From DASWJZ01 sp963792885 (GTDB lineage Bacteria > Pseudomonadota > Alphaproteobacteria > Rhizobiales > Afifellaceae): a stretch of 64,000 nucleotides of DNA. Each line of letters starts with the position of its first letter. The first letter of the stretch is position 1. Below the pieces are notes generated by a model. The model worked only from the letters and a program-made list of their open reading frames with translations. It ran no database searches and had not been told where the DNA came from. Shown one piece after another: positions 1 through 9,198 of this stretch. Location: the NCBI GenBank assembly GCA_963792885.1, contig CAWBXX010000001.1, positions 310,001 to 374,000 on the forward strand, read 5' to 3'. The position numbers and the translations under genes were made by a program.

Positions 1-33
1 CGAGGCCGAACCCATCTGTTCCGGAAGCGCACC

Positions 34-62
34 CCTATAGTGACGCGGACCGGCAGGGTCAA
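34..62 (-). promoter_or_regulatory. Sigma70-type promoter reading off the left edge
   Basis: On the minus strand a -35 hexamer TTGACC (62-57) and a -10 hexamer TATAGG (39-34) are separated by exactly 17 bases. This is close to the alphaproteobacterial housekeeping consensus. Transcription would start near position 27 and leave the window leftward, so it should serve a gene divergent from the DUF3108 gene. An ATG lies at 15-13, but only a few codons are visible. In related genomes the gene beside DUF3108 is often ribosomal protein L28; that is inference only. Confidence 0.55.
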
Positions 63-149
63 GCGCGAGGGCCCGTGCGGAGCGCCGGAAAAGCCCTAGT
101 TTCGGCGGATTGCGGCTCTATCCGACGCGTGAGGGGTAAGGAAGCTTCC

Positions 150-935
150 ATGAGACCCGTTAAGCTCGGGCTGGCGCTCATCTCGCTCGCCCTCCCCCTC
201 CTCCCGCATGCCGCCAGTGCAGGCTCGCTCCGCACCGAATATTCGGTGACGGTGCGTGGCTTTCCCGTGGGTAGCGCCAAGCTCAAGGCAAATTTCGACG
301 GCAGCCGCTACACGATCCAGTTTTCCGGCGGCATCCGCGGCCTCGCCCGCCTCTTCTCCAACGCCGAGACGTCTGCCGCCGCGGTCGGCGAACTTGGCGC
401 CGACCGCCTGATTCCGAGCGAATACAAGCACCTATGGCGGGAGGACAACGAGACGGAATCCGTCGACATGCGTTTTTCCGGCCGGCGGCTCGCCGAGGTG
501 TCGCGCGAGCCGCCCGAACAGCATCCCGAGCACTACGTTCCACTGACGAATGCCGACAAGGCCGACGTGCTCGATCCGGTGAGCGCCTTCGTGTGGGCGG
601 TCGCCGGCGGCGTCTCGCCCGACATCTGCAGCCGCACGCTGCCGCTCATGGACGGCAAGCGGCGCTTCGATATCGACCTCTCCTTCAGCCGGATGGAGCG
701 CTTCGCGACCAGCGATCGCTCTTTCCGTGGCCGCGCCGTCGTCTGTTCCTTCCGGTACCGGCCGGTCGCCGGCCAACGGATCGGCAAGACGAAGGGCGAC
801 ACGATAACCGGCGACGGCGTGATGGAGGTTTGGATGGCTCCGGCCGGCGAGGGCTTGGCGGTGCCGGCGCGCCTTCAAATCGCCACGCGCATGGGTCGCG
901 TCGTGATGACGGCGACGCGCTTCGAAGTGCACTGA
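150..935 (+). CDS. DUF3108 domain-containing exported protein
   Basis: The product is 261 aa, starting at the ATG at 150 because a classic signal peptide follows (basic MRPVK, hydrophobic stretch, cleavage near AASAG). An in-frame extension to 75 exists but would bury the signal. The mature part is predicted to be a beta-rich periplasmic protein of the DUF3108 family; the function of this family is not established. It is the first of a + strand series with the MgpS-like helicase, the S4 protein, ferredoxin and CarD, an order I recognise from Hyphomicrobiales. Family assignment is from overall sequence character rather than a defined catalytic motif. Confidence 0.8.
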   Translation: MRPVKLGLALISLALPLLPHAASAGSLRTEYSVTVRGFPVGSAKLKANFDGSRYTIQFSGGIRGLARLFSNAETSAAAVGELGADRLIPSEYKHLWREDNETESVDMRFSGRRLAEVSREPPEQHPEHYVPLTNADKADVLDPVSAFVWAVAGGVSPDICSRTLPLMDGKRRFDIDLSFSRMERFATSDRSFRGRAVVCSFRYRPVAGQRIGKTKGDTITGDGVMEVWMAPAGEGLAVPARLQIATRMGRVVMTATRFEVH

Positions 936-1418
936 CCTCAGGGAAAGCGTGCCGCTACGGCACAGCTTTGCTAATGGCGGCAGGCGTCCAGAGCGGGCGC
1001 CGCCGTTCCGCCGCGCCCTTAACCCGCCGATAGCCACAAGATGTGGTGTGAACGAACACGGAAGCGGCGGATGAAGCCGATTCGTCGACGGTCTGTTCCA
1101 AAATCGGTCCTGTTCTGAATGCGTTAGGCCGGCGCGGCGGGGCGGCGATTTACCCGGCGGTTACTTCCGCGCAACCTGTGCGTTTCCGCCCCACTCTGCC
1201 CAACATCTTACCAGCGCGTTGAGACGGGCATCGCCCGGGACGCGAGTCGCTGATTCGCGCCGGCTTTGTTCCAAACTCGTTCCGCCGATCAACCCTACCT
1301 CGGAGTTGCATGAATCCGCATCGGTCGAGGGAATTTTCACATTTCGGCCTGCAAGGCGTGCTAACGCTCGCCGTATCCTGGAAAATCCTCAGCGCCTGAC
1401 GCCATTTCCGACGAAATC
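936..1418 (+). other. Long intergenic region before the helicase gene
   Basis: This 483-base stretch between the DUF3108 gene and the helicase gene contains no convincing reading frame. Short frames in it have no recognisable motif and no ribosome binding site. It is less G+C-rich than the flanking genes toward its right end (about 1320-1380). It presumably holds the helicase promoter and leader, but I could not pick a convincing -35/-10 pair. Confidence 0.4.
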
Positions 1419-4400
1419 ATGCATGCCGCCCCCCGCCCGCGGCGCTTTAGCGCCCGGAACGTTACGGCCGTGCTCGGGCCGACCAATACCGGCAAGACGC
1501 ACCTCGCGATCGAGCGGATGCTCGGTCACGAGAGCGGACTGATCGGGCTGCCGCTCAGGCTGCTCGCGCGCGAGGTTTATGCCCGCGTCGCCGCGCGCGC
1601 CGGAACCGACCAGGTGGCGCTCGTCACCGGCGAAGAGAAGATCCTTCCGGCCAATCCGCGCTATTGGGTCTCGACCGTCGAGGCGATGCCGCGCGAGACC
1701 GACGCCGCCTTCGTGGCAATCGACGAGGTGCAGATCGCCGGCGACCTCGAGCGCGGCCACGTCTTCACCGACCGCATCCTCAATCTTCGCGGCAGCCAGG
1801 AGACGCTGCTCCTCGGCGCGGCGACGATGCGCGGCATCATCGAGCAGCTTCTTCCCGGCGTGCATGTGGTGACGCGGCCGCGCATGTCGGTGCTAGCCTA
1901 CGCGGGGCAGAAGAAGCTGACGCGGCTTCCGGAGCGCTCGGCGATCGTCGCCTTCTCTGCCGACGAGGTCTATGCGGTCGGCGAGTTGATCCGCCGCCAG
2001 CGTGGGGGTGCCGCTGTCGTGCTCGGCGCGCTTTCTCCACGCACGCGCAACAAGCAGGTGGAGCTCTATCAGAACGGCGACGTCGATTTCCTCGTGGCGA
2101 CCGATGCGATCGGCATGGGGCTCAACCTCGACCTCGATCACGTCGCCTTCGCCTCGAACCGCAAATATGACGGCTATCAGTACCGCGAGCTCACCGCGGC
2201 GGAGCTCGGGCAGGTCGCCGGCCGCGCCGGTCGCCATATGCGCGACGGTACCTTCGGGGTGACGGCGCGCGTCGACCCCTTCCCCGATCCGCTCGTCGAG
2301 GCGCTCGAGACGCATCGCTTCGAGCCGGTCCGCACTATTCAATGGCGAAACGACGCGCTCGACACTTCGAGCCTTGCGGCGCTCAAGGCGAGCCTCGATG
2401 AAACACCCGGCATCCCTGGCCTCACCAAGGCTCCGCCTGCCGACGACCAGGTGGCGCTCGAGACGCTTTCGCGCGACGAGGAGATGGCCGACAAGGCGCG
2501 CGCGCCGGAAGCGGTGAGGCGCTTCTGGGATGCATGCCGGCTCCCCGACTATCGCAAGATCGCGCCTGCGCAGCATGCGGAGATCGTCGGCCAGATCTTC
2601 AGCTTCATCGTCGACGGCGGCGTGGTGCCCGACGACTGGATCGCCGGGCAGGTGCGCTCCGCCAACGTCGCGGAAGGCGACATCGACACGCTCTCGGCGC
2701 GGATCGCCCAGATACGCACCTGGACCTTCGTGGCGAACCAGCCAGACTGGCTCGCCGAGCCGGCCACCTGGCGCGACGAGACCAAGGCCGTCGAGGATTC
2801 GCTATCGGACGCGCTGCACGAGCGCCTGATCAAGCGCTTCGTCGACCGCCGCACGAGCGTGCTCATGCGGCGGCTCAAGGAGAATACGATGCTGGAGGCT
2901 GAGATCACGCCTGCCGGCGACGTGCTGGTCGAGGGCCATCACGTCGGCATGCTGCAAGGCTTCCGCTTCACGCCCGACCCGCAGGCGGAGGGCGCGGAGG
3001 CGCAGGCGCTTCGCGGCGCCGCGCAGAAGGTTCTTGCGACCGCCATTGCCGAGCGCGCGTCACAGCTCGCCCGCGCAGGCGACCGCGACATCGTGCTTTC
3101 GCTCGACGCGCATCTCAGATGGCAGGGCGAGCCGGTTGCGCGGCTCGTCGCCGGCGACGACGTTCTGAAGCCGCGGCTCGTGATCCTCGGCGACGAGCAG
3201 CTTTCCGGGCCGCCGCGCGAGCAGGTGGAGACGCGGCTCAACGCCTGGCTCACGTCGCATATCGGGACGTTACTCAAGCCCCTTATCGACCTCTCGTCAG
3301 ATCAGACGATCACGGGCATGGCGCGCGGCATCGCGTTCCAGCTCGTGGAGAATCTCGGCGTGCTGGAGCGCCGCGCGGTGCTGGAAGAGGTGCGTGGGCT
3401 GAGCCAGGACGAGCGCGCGCTGCTTCGCCGCCACGGCGTCCGCTTCGGCGCCTACCACATCTACGTTCCGGTCCTCCTGAAGCCGGCGCCAAGCGCGCTC
3501 GCCGCGCTCGTTTGGGCGCTGAAGCATCGCGACCTCGCCGCATCGGGGCTTGCCGAGATGCAGGGCGTCTCCGGCTCCGGCCGCACCTCGACCGCCATCG
3601 ACCCGGCGGTCGATCCGGAGATCTATCGGCGCTTCGGCTTCCGCATCTACGGCAGCCGCGCGATCCGCATCGATATCCTGGAGCGCCTCGCCGACCTGAT
3701 CCGCCCGGCGCTTGCCTGGCGGCCGGGCGCAGCGGGCGAACCGCCCGCAGGCGCGTTCGCGGAGGGCGGAGGATTTTCCGTCACGCCGGCGATGACGTCG
3801 CTCCTTGGCGCGTCGGGCGAAGACCTCTCCGTCATCCTGCGCGGCCTCGGCTACCGGATGGAGCGGCGGCCGAAGCCGGCCGCGCCGGCGGTCCCGGCGA
3901 CTGCGGCGCAGTCCGCCGATACGCCTCCTCCAGAGACGACCGCGATCGAAGCGCCGCCGGCGGAGATCCCATCGGCCGACGTCGCCGGACAGGCGGGAGC
4001 TGAATTGGCATCGGAGCCCGGCCAGCCTGAGACTCCGCCTGTCGAAGAGCCTCCGGTGCAGGAGCCTCAGGTGGAGCCGCCGGCAGAAACGCCGCCTTCG
4101 CCGGATGCTCCCCCGCCCGAGGAGCCACCCGTCCAAGAGCCCACTGCCGCTGCTCCGTCGGAGACGGTCGCGGCGGACGCCGAGCCGGAAACCGTGGAGG
4201 TCTGGCGGATCGGGCGTCCGCCGCGCGAACCGCGGAAGCCTCGCGGCGCCGGTCGTCAGCGCAACGAGCAACGCGGCGAGCCGCGTAGCGCCGACGGCGA
4301 GGAGAAGCGCGGCTTTGCTGCAAAATCGCGCGGTGGCGGAAAGGGCCGGCATCCGCGCAAGGAGCGCGAGGACGGGCGCGACCATGGCCGCCGCGAGGCC

Positions 4401-4508
4401 GCGCGCAACGATCGACCGCGGCCGCCGCGCGAGCGCCCGGTCGATCCCGACAGCCCGTTCGCCGCGCTTCAGGCACTCAAGAAGGATCTTGAGAAGAGCC
4501 GCGAATGA
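1419..4508 (+). CDS. SUV3/MgpS-like superfamily 2 RNA helicase
   Basis: This 1029-aa protein carries a P-loop GPTNTGKT at residues 20-27, a DEVQ motif II at 102-105, the motif V-like stretch ATDAIGMGLNLD near 228-239 and a QVAGRAGRH motif VI near 265. That combination matches the bacterial relatives of the mitochondrial SUV3 helicase. The C-terminal part is unusual: residues about 830-930 are rich in Pro, Glu and Ala, and the last 100 residues are rich in Arg, Gly and Lys, which suggests a flexible RNA-binding tail. The stop overlaps the start of the S4-domain gene (ATGA), so the two are translationally coupled. A role in RNA unwinding or decay is inferred from the family. Confidence 0.88.
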   Translation: MHAAPRPRRFSARNVTAVLGPTNTGKTHLAIERMLGHESGLIGLPLRLLAREVYARVAARAGTDQVALVTGEEKILPANPRYWVSTVEAMPRETDAAFVAIDEVQIAGDLERGHVFTDRILNLRGSQETLLLGAATMRGIIEQLLPGVHVVTRPRMSVLAYAGQKKLTRLPERSAIVAFSADEVYAVGELIRRQRGGAAVVLGALSPRTRNKQVELYQNGDVDFLVATDAIGMGLNLDLDHVAFASNRKYDGYQYRELTAAELGQVAGRAGRHMRDGTFGVTARVDPFPDPLVEALETHRFEPVRTIQWRNDALDTSSLAALKASLDETPGIPGLTKAPPADDQVALETLSRDEEMADKARAPEAVRRFWDACRLPDYRKIAPAQHAEIVGQIFSFIVDGGVVPDDWIAGQVRSANVAEGDIDTLSARIAQIRTWTFVANQPDWLAEPATWRDETKAVEDSLSDALHERLIKRFVDRRTSVLMRRLKENTMLEAEITPAGDVLVEGHHVGMLQGFRFTPDPQAEGAEAQALRGAAQKVLATAIAERASQLARAGDRDIVLSLDAHLRWQGEPVARLVAGDDVLKPRLVILGDEQLSGPPREQVETRLNAWLTSHIGTLLKPLIDLSSDQTITGMARGIAFQLVENLGVLERRAVLEEVRGLSQDERALLRRHGVRFGAYHIYVPVLLKPAPSALAALVWALKHRDLAASGLAEMQGVSGSGRTSTAIDPAVDPEIYRRFGFRIYGSRAIRIDILERLADLIRPALAWRPGAAGEPPAGAFAEGGGFSVTPAMTSLLGASGEDLSVILRGLGYRMERRPKPAAPAVPATAAQSADTPPPETTAIEAPPAEIPSADVAGQAGAELASEPGQPETPPVEEPPVQEPQVEPPAETPPSPDAPPPEEPPVQEPTAAAPSETVAADAEPETVEVWRIGRPPREPRKPRGAGRQRNEQRGEPRSADGEEKRGFAAKSRGGGKGRHPRKEREDGRDHGRREAARNDRPRPPRERPVDPDSPFAALQALKKDLEKSRE

Positions 4509-4831
4509 CGGAGCCGGACGCACAGCGCATCGACAAATGGCTGTGGCACGCGCGCTTCGCCCGCACCCGCGGCGCGGCACAGGAGCTCGCCCGCTCCGGC
4601 CACGTGCGAGTTAACCGCGACAAGGTGCGCGAAGCGAGCCGGCTGGTGCGGACGGGCGACGTGCTGACGCTCAGTCTCCGACGCGGCATACGCGTCATCC
4701 GCATTCTCCGCATCGCGGAGCGGCGGGACGACTTCGACCGGGCGCGGCTTCTCTACGAGGACGCTGCCGCCGGCCAGCCCGGCGCACCGGCCGCCGATCC
4801 CTGGACGCAGGCCGGCGCCGAAGAGGCGTAG
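4505..4831 (+). CDS. S4-domain RNA-binding protein (HslR/Hsp15-like)
   Basis: The 108-aa product begins QRIDKWLWHARFARTR, the hallmark of the S4 RNA-binding fold in the Hsp15 family, followed by SGHVRVNRDKVREASR and a short basic and acidic tail. Hsp15 of E. coli binds stalled 50S subunits carrying nascent chains; a similar ribosome-rescue role is inferred here. The gene overlaps the helicase stop by four bases (ATGA), so it is in the same transcript and the two RNA-binding products may work together. Confidence 0.85.
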   Translation: MTEPDAQRIDKWLWHARFARTRGAAQELARSGHVRVNRDKVREASRLVRTGDVLTLSLRRGIRVIRILRIAERRDDFDRARLLYEDAAAGQPGAPAADPWTQAGAEEA

Positions 4832-4978
4832 ACGGCCGGTGCGGCACAGCTTGCGCCCGGGCCGCAGTGCCTTGGAACGTCTTTCTAATCAGAGCCGCCG
4901 GCGTTGCGGTCCTGCCCTTGCGGGACGCCGCCAAAGTCGATACGCCGCACGGCAAAATAGGCCAGGCCGGAGCCCCGC

Positions 4979-5317
4979 ATGACCTACGTGGTCACCGAAA
5001 AATGCATTCGTTGCAAGTTCATGGATTGCGTCGAAGTCTGCCCCGTCGATTGTTTCTACGAAGGCGACAACATGCTCGTCATCCACCCCGACGAGTGCAT
5101 CGACTGCGGTGTGTGTGAGCCCGAGTGCCCCGTCGACGCGATCCGGCCCGACACCGAGCCAGGCCTCGACCAGTGGCTGGCGCTGAACGCCGACTACGCC
5201 AGCCAATGGCCTAACATCACAATCAAGCGCGATGCGCCGGCAGACGCCCACGACTTCGAGACCGTGGAGGGGAAGTACGAGAAGTATTTCTCCAACGCGC
5301 CCGGCCAGGGTGACTGA
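4979..5317 (+). CDS. fdxA: Seven-iron ferredoxin FdxA
   Basis: The 112-aa protein has two cluster-binding cysteine sets: C9, C17 and C50 fit the [3Fe-4S] cluster, and C21, C40, C43 and C46 fit the [4Fe-4S] cluster (CxDC-type first motif without the usual second Cys, then CIDCGVCEPECP). This is the FdxA family found widely in alphaproteobacteria, an electron carrier of still uncertain partner. It lies between the S4 protein and carD. The length is typical. The start is fixed by the conserved MTYVVTEKCI beginning. Confidence 0.95.
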   Translation: MTYVVTEKCIRCKFMDCVEVCPVDCFYEGDNMLVIHPDECIDCGVCEPECPVDAIRPDTEPGLDQWLALNADYASQWPNITIKRDAPADAHDFETVEGKYEKYFSNAPGQGD

Positions 5318-5735
5318 ACGGCCCCTTTGGTGTGTCCAGAGACCGGTCTAGCCCTGGCGCTTAGGGCGGGCCTGCGACAAAGGTGTGACCGCGCCGTGGT
5401 AAACGTCAGAATTGCTCAGAAACCAAGGGAAGTCGGGCATTCTTAATCACGTCTGCTCAGCCCATTATTCCCCTAATTCTCAACCGCATACTGTGGGCCG
5501 GGCAACAATCCCTTGATTTCTGGCGTTTTTTGCGCTATATACTGGGTTGTCAGGAAGAGCCCGGCAGCGGGCACAATCGGACAGAAGCGGATCGGGGGGC
5601 GTGCGCTGCGCCATACTGTGGCGTGGCCATCCGCAGGTTTGAACTTAGCATCGAGGATGCACCGGTTTTCGGCCGGCCATGTCCACCGTTCGCGCGGTGG
5701 CGACCGCTCGAAACGGAGCAGGAGTTTGACGCGTC
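5318..5735 (+). other. Long carD upstream and leader region
   Basis: This 418-base stretch holds no supported gene. It contains the carD promoter at 5513-5541 and then a leader of about 190 bases before the carD start. A short hairpin (ccaccg ... cggtgg, about 5684-5701) sits shortly upstream of the start. I see no known riboswitch pattern. Confidence 0.5.
5513..5541 (+). promoter_or_regulatory. Promoter for carD
   Basis: A -35 TTGATT (5513-5518), a 17-base spacer and a -10 TATATA (5536-5541) lie on the + strand. Transcription would begin near 5548, leaving a 5' leader of about 190 bases. CarD-family proteins act on RNA polymerase, so a long leader on its own gene could allow post-transcriptional control; that is inference. 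Confidence 0.55.
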
Positions 5736-6296
5736 ATGTCTAAGAAGATCGTCCAGCGCCAGGGGTTCCGTACCGGCGAAAGCATTGTCTACCCCGCCCA
5801 CGGCGTCGGCAAGATTGTCGAAATCGACGAGCAGGTCGTCGCCGGCATGAAGCTGGAGCTGTTCGTCATCACCTTTCAGAAGGACAAGATGACGCTTCGC
5901 GTTCCGGTGGCAAAAGCCGCGTCCGTCGGCATGCGCAAGCTCGCCGACGAGGCGACGGTCGGCAGGGCGTTTTCGACCGTGCGCGGCCGCGCCCGCGTGA
6001 AGCGCACGATGTGGAGCCGGCGCGCGCAGGAATACGAGGCGAAGATCAATTCCGGCGATCTGATCGCCATCTCCGAGGTCGTGCGCGACCTCTACCGCTC
6101 GCAGGCGCAGCCCGAGCCGTCCTACTCCGAGCGTCAGCTCTACGAGCAGGCGATCGACCGCATGTCGCGTGAAGTCGCCGTCGTCGAGAAGATCAGCGAG
6201 AGCGAGGCGGTCACCAAGATCGAGAAGGCCATCGAGGCGAGCCCGAAGCGCAAGCGCGCGCAGATGGACGAAGAGGCGAGCAAGGCCGCGGCCTGA
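5736..6296 (+). CDS. carD: CarD-family RNA polymerase-binding regulator
   Basis: The 186-aa protein has the N-terminal Tudor-like RNA polymerase interaction domain (FRTGESIVYPAHGVGKIVEID, about residues 10-30, then KDKMTLRVPV) and the C-terminal helical DNA-binding part with RRAQEYEAKINSGD. CarD binds the RNA polymerase beta subunit and stabilises open promoter complexes; it regulates rRNA and housekeeping promoters. The lysine- and arginine-rich tail (KRKRAQ) is typical. The gene has its own promoter and a strong terminator directly downstream. Confidence 0.93.
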   Translation: MSKKIVQRQGFRTGESIVYPAHGVGKIVEIDEQVVAGMKLELFVITFQKDKMTLRVPVAKAASVGMRKLADEATVGRAFSTVRGRARVKRTMWSRRAQEYEAKINSGDLIAISEVVRDLYRSQAQPEPSYSERQLYEQAIDRMSREVAVVEKISESEAVTKIEKAIEASPKRKRAQMDEEASKAAA

Positions 6297-6314
6297 TCGC
6301 TCCCTGCAGACCGA

Positions 6315-6353
6315 CAAACAAAAACGCCGCCTCTTGGGCGGCGTTTTTGTTTG
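6315..6353. terminator. Bidirectional intrinsic terminator between carD and atpC
   Basis: A perfect 17-base inverted repeat (6315-6331 and 6337-6353) with a 5-base loop TCTTG has an A-run on the left arm and a T-run on the right arm (core aaaacgccgcc / ggcggcgtttt). It can therefore stop transcription from both the + strand carD gene and the - strand atp operon, which converge here. Confidence 0.93.
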
Positions 6354-6368
6354 CATCTCAGCGACACC

Positions 6369-6779
6369 TCAGGCCGGAATGATCCAGCGCTGCACATCGC
6401 GCAGCTCGTTGAGCTTGGTCTCGGCGCGGCGCCGCTTCAGCTGATCCTCGCCGGCGTCGGCGAGGTCTTCTTCGGCGTTGCGGATCTCCTGCGCCAGGTC
6501 TTCGGCGTCGAGATCCTCAAGCGGGATCGCCTGGTCGGCGAGGACTGTCAGGCCGCTCGGCGTCACGTCGGCGAAGCCGCCGCGCACGAAGAACTTCCGT
6601 ACGGCGCCTGAGAGCGTCTTCATCTCGATCTGTCCCGGCTTCAGCGTGCTCATCACGGGCGCATGCTGCGCGAAGACCGTGAAATAGCCCTCCCCGCCCG
6701 GCACCACGACGGACTCAACACTCTCCGAGACGAGGAGACGGTCCGGCGACACGAGGTCGAATTTGAGCGGTTCAGCCAT
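6369..6779 (-). CDS. atpC: ATP synthase F1 subunit epsilon
   Basis: The 136-aa product begins with the beta-sandwich of the epsilon subunit (KFDLVSPDRLL, VVPGGEGYFTVFAQHAPVMSTLKPG), followed by the helical C-terminal hairpin. Epsilon sits in the central rotor stalk and modulates ATP hydrolysis. It is the last gene of the atpHAGDC operon, 29 bases after atpD, and is followed by a strong terminator. Confidence 0.96.
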   Translation of the reverse strand: MAEPLKFDLVSPDRLLVSESVESVVVPGGEGYFTVFAQHAPVMSTLKPGQIEMKTLSGAVRKFFVRGGFADVTPSGLTVLADQAIPLEDLDAEDLAQEIRNAEEDLADAGEDQLKRRRAETKLNELRDVQRWIIPA

Positions 6780-6808
6780 CTTTATCCTTCGGCCTCAGCC
6801 CGGCCGCG

Positions 6809-8254
6809 CTAGGCTGCCTCGGCGAGCTTCTGCGCCTTCTCCACGGCGGCCTCGATGGTGCCGACCATGTAGAAGGCCTGCTCGGGCAGGTGATCGTATT
6901 CGCCGGCGACGAGTCCCTTGAAGCCCTTGATGGTATCTTCGAGCTCGACGAAGACGCCGGGCGAGCCGGTGAACACTTCGGCGACATGGAAGGGCTGCGA
7001 GAGGAAGCGCTCGACCTTGCGCGCGCGCGCGACAACGAGCTTATCCTCTTCCGAGAGCTCATCCATGCCGAGAATGGCGATGATGTCCTGCAGCGACTTA
7101 TAGCGCTGTAGCGTCTCCTGCACGCGACGGGCGACGTCGTAATGCTCGTCGCCGACGACGCGCGGATCGAGCAGGCGCGAGGTCGAATCGAGCGGATCGA
7201 CGGCTGGGTAGATGCCCTTCTCGGAGATCGCGCGCGAGAGCGTCGTCGTTGCGTCGAGATGCGCGAAAGAGGTAGCCGGTGCCGGGTCGGTCAGGTCGTC
7301 TGCCGGCACGTAGATCGCCTGCACCGAGGTGATCGAGCCCTTGGTGGTGGTGGTGATGCGCTCCTGCAGCGCGCCCATGTCGGTGGCGAGCGTCGGCTGG
7401 TACCCGACCGCGCTCGGAATGCGGCCGAGAAGCGCAGACACTTCCGAGCCCGCCTGCGTGAAGCGGAAGATGTTGTCGACGAAGAAGAGCACGTCCTGGC
7501 CCTGGTCGCGGAAATACTCGGCGACCGTCAGTCCGGTCAGGCCGACGCGGGCACGGGCACCTGGCGGCTCGTTCATCTGACCGAAGATCAGCGCGCATTT
7601 GGAGCCTTCGGTCGAGCCGTTGTTCTTGTGCGGATCCTTGTTCACGCCGGACTCGATCATCTCGTGATAGAGGTCGTTGCCCTCGCGCGTGCGCTCGCCG
7701 ACGCCGGCGAACACCGAGTAGCCGCCATGCGCCTTGGCGACGTTGTTGATGAGCTCCTGGATCAGCACCGTCTTGCCGACACCGGCGCCGCCGAAGAGTC
7801 CAATCTTACCCCCACGGGCGTAGGGCGCGAGCAGATCGACAACCTTGATCCCCGTGATCAGGATCTGCGCCTCGGTCGCCTGATCGACAAAGGACGGCGC
7901 CTCCTGATGGATGGCGCGCTTCTGCGCCGTCCTCACCGGACCAGCTTCGTCGACAGGCTCGCCGATGACGTTCATGATGCGGCCCAGCGTCTCCTCGCCG
8001 ACCGGCACGGAGATCGGCTCGCCGGTGTCCTTCACCGCTTGGCCGCGGATGAGCCCCTCGCTCGTGTCCATGGCGATGGTGCGGACCGTATTCTCGCCGA
8101 GGTGCTGGGCAACTTCGAGCACCAGCCGGTTCCCGTGATTGTCGGTCTCAAGCGCGTTCAGAATCGCCGGCAGATCGCCCTCGAACTGGACGTCCACCAC
8201 GGCGCCCGTCACCTGGGTGACGCGTCCGGCCTGATTTGGAATGTTGTTCGCCAT
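6809..8254 (-). CDS. atpD: ATP synthase F1 subunit beta (catalytic)
   Basis: The 481-aa subunit has the P-loop GGAGVGKT at residues 155-162, the GERTREGNDLY segment and the ALLGRIPSAVGYQPTL motif of catalytic beta subunits. It carries the catalytic nucleotide sites of F1. The start is preceded by a GAGGA ribosome binding site. It lies between atpG and atpC, 33 bases after atpG. Nothing is missing or odd. Long open frames on the opposite strand across this gene are a by-product of GC-rich codon use. Confidence 0.98.
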   Translation of the reverse strand: MANNIPNQAGRVTQVTGAVVDVQFEGDLPAILNALETDNHGNRLVLEVAQHLGENTVRTIAMDTSEGLIRGQAVKDTGEPISVPVGEETLGRIMNVIGEPVDEAGPVRTAQKRAIHQEAPSFVDQATEAQILITGIKVVDLLAPYARGGKIGLFGGAGVGKTVLIQELINNVAKAHGGYSVFAGVGERTREGNDLYHEMIESGVNKDPHKNNGSTEGSKCALIFGQMNEPPGARARVGLTGLTVAEYFRDQGQDVLFFVDNIFRFTQAGSEVSALLGRIPSAVGYQPTLATDMGALQERITTTTKGSITSVQAIYVPADDLTDPAPATSFAHLDATTTLSRAISEKGIYPAVDPLDSTSRLLDPRVVGDEHYDVARRVQETLQRYKSLQDIIAILGMDELSEEDKLVVARARKVERFLSQPFHVAEVFTGSPGVFVELEDTIKGFKGLVAGEYDHLPEQAFYMVGTIEAAVEKAQKLAEAA

Positions 8255-8287
8255 GATGTCCTCACGTATCGGTTTCGGCGTCCGCGC

Positions 8288-9169
8288 CTAGACGGCTTCG
8301 GCGCCGGAGATAATCTCGATCAGCTCCTTGGTGATCTGGGCCTGACGCTGGCGATTATAGGAGAGAGTCAGGCGGTCGATCATGTCGCCGGCGTTGCGCG
8401 TGGCGTTGTCCATCGCGCTCATCTGCGCGCCATAGAAGGATGCAGCGTTCTCAAGCAGCGCCTTGAATATCTGGATGCCGACGTTCCGCGGCAACAGCTC
8501 GGCGAGAATCTCCTCCTCATCCGGCTCATATTCGTAGATGGCGCCGCCGAGTGCGGGAGGGGGCGCGTCGGCAGGCACTTCGGCAGGAATGATGCGCTGC
8601 GCCGTCGGCACCTGGCTAATCACGGAACGAAACTTCGAATAGTAGAGCGTGGCGACGTCGAAGGCGCCTTCTTCGAACATGGCGAGCAGGCGGTCGGCCA
8701 CTTCCTTCGCCTCGGTGAAGCTGACCTGCTTCACATTGCGGAAGGTGAAGTGGTCGCTGATGCGATCAGCGTACTGACGTCGAAGGATGTCGTAGCCCTT
8801 GCGGCCGACGATGAGGAACTTGACGGTCTTTCCCTCCGCGATCAGCCGGCGCGCATCGTCTCGCGCAAGCCGCGCGATGGCGCTGTTGAAGGCGCCGGCA
8901 AGGCCGCGCTCGCCGGTCGCAACGAGAAGAAGATGCACTTCCTCCCTCCCGGTGCCGGCGATCAGCGCCGACGCACCGGGCTGACCCTTCGTGGCGCTCG
9001 CTATATTCGCCAGCACCTGGCTCATCCGCTCGGCATAGGGGCGCGCCGATTCCGCAGCTTCCTGCGCGCGCCGAAGCTTCGCCGCGGCGACCATCTGCAT
9101 CGCTTTGGTGATCTTCTGCGTCGCCTTCACGGAGGCGATGCGATTGCGCAGGTCCTTGAGGCTCGCCAT
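8288..9169 (-). CDS. atpG: ATP synthase F1 subunit gamma
   Basis: The 293-aa protein begins MASLKDLRNRIASVKATQKITKAMQ and ends with the conserved NATRNAGDMIDRLTLSYNRQRQAQITKELIEI helix, the two long helices that form the rotating coiled coil inside the alpha3beta3 ring. It is the rotor shaft of F1. It lies between atpA and atpD in the operon. Confidence 0.97.
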   Translation of the reverse strand: MASLKDLRNRIASVKATQKITKAMQMVAAAKLRRAQEAAESARPYAERMSQVLANIASATKGQPGASALIAGTGREEVHLLLVATGERGLAGAFNSAIARLARDDARRLIAEGKTVKFLIVGRKGYDILRRQYADRISDHFTFRNVKQVSFTEAKEVADRLLAMFEEGAFDVATLYYSKFRSVISQVPTAQRIIPAEVPADAPPPALGGAIYEYEPDEEEILAELLPRNVGIQIFKALLENAASFYGAQMSAMDNATRNAGDMIDRLTLSYNRQRQAQITKELIEIISGAEAV

Positions 9170-9198
9170 CGGCTGCTATCCCCTCGTCGCAGTCGGCG

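Noticed and set aside
3297..4580. A 427-codon open frame opposite the helicase tail
   Set aside because: Arises from the repetitive low-complexity tail of the helicase gene.
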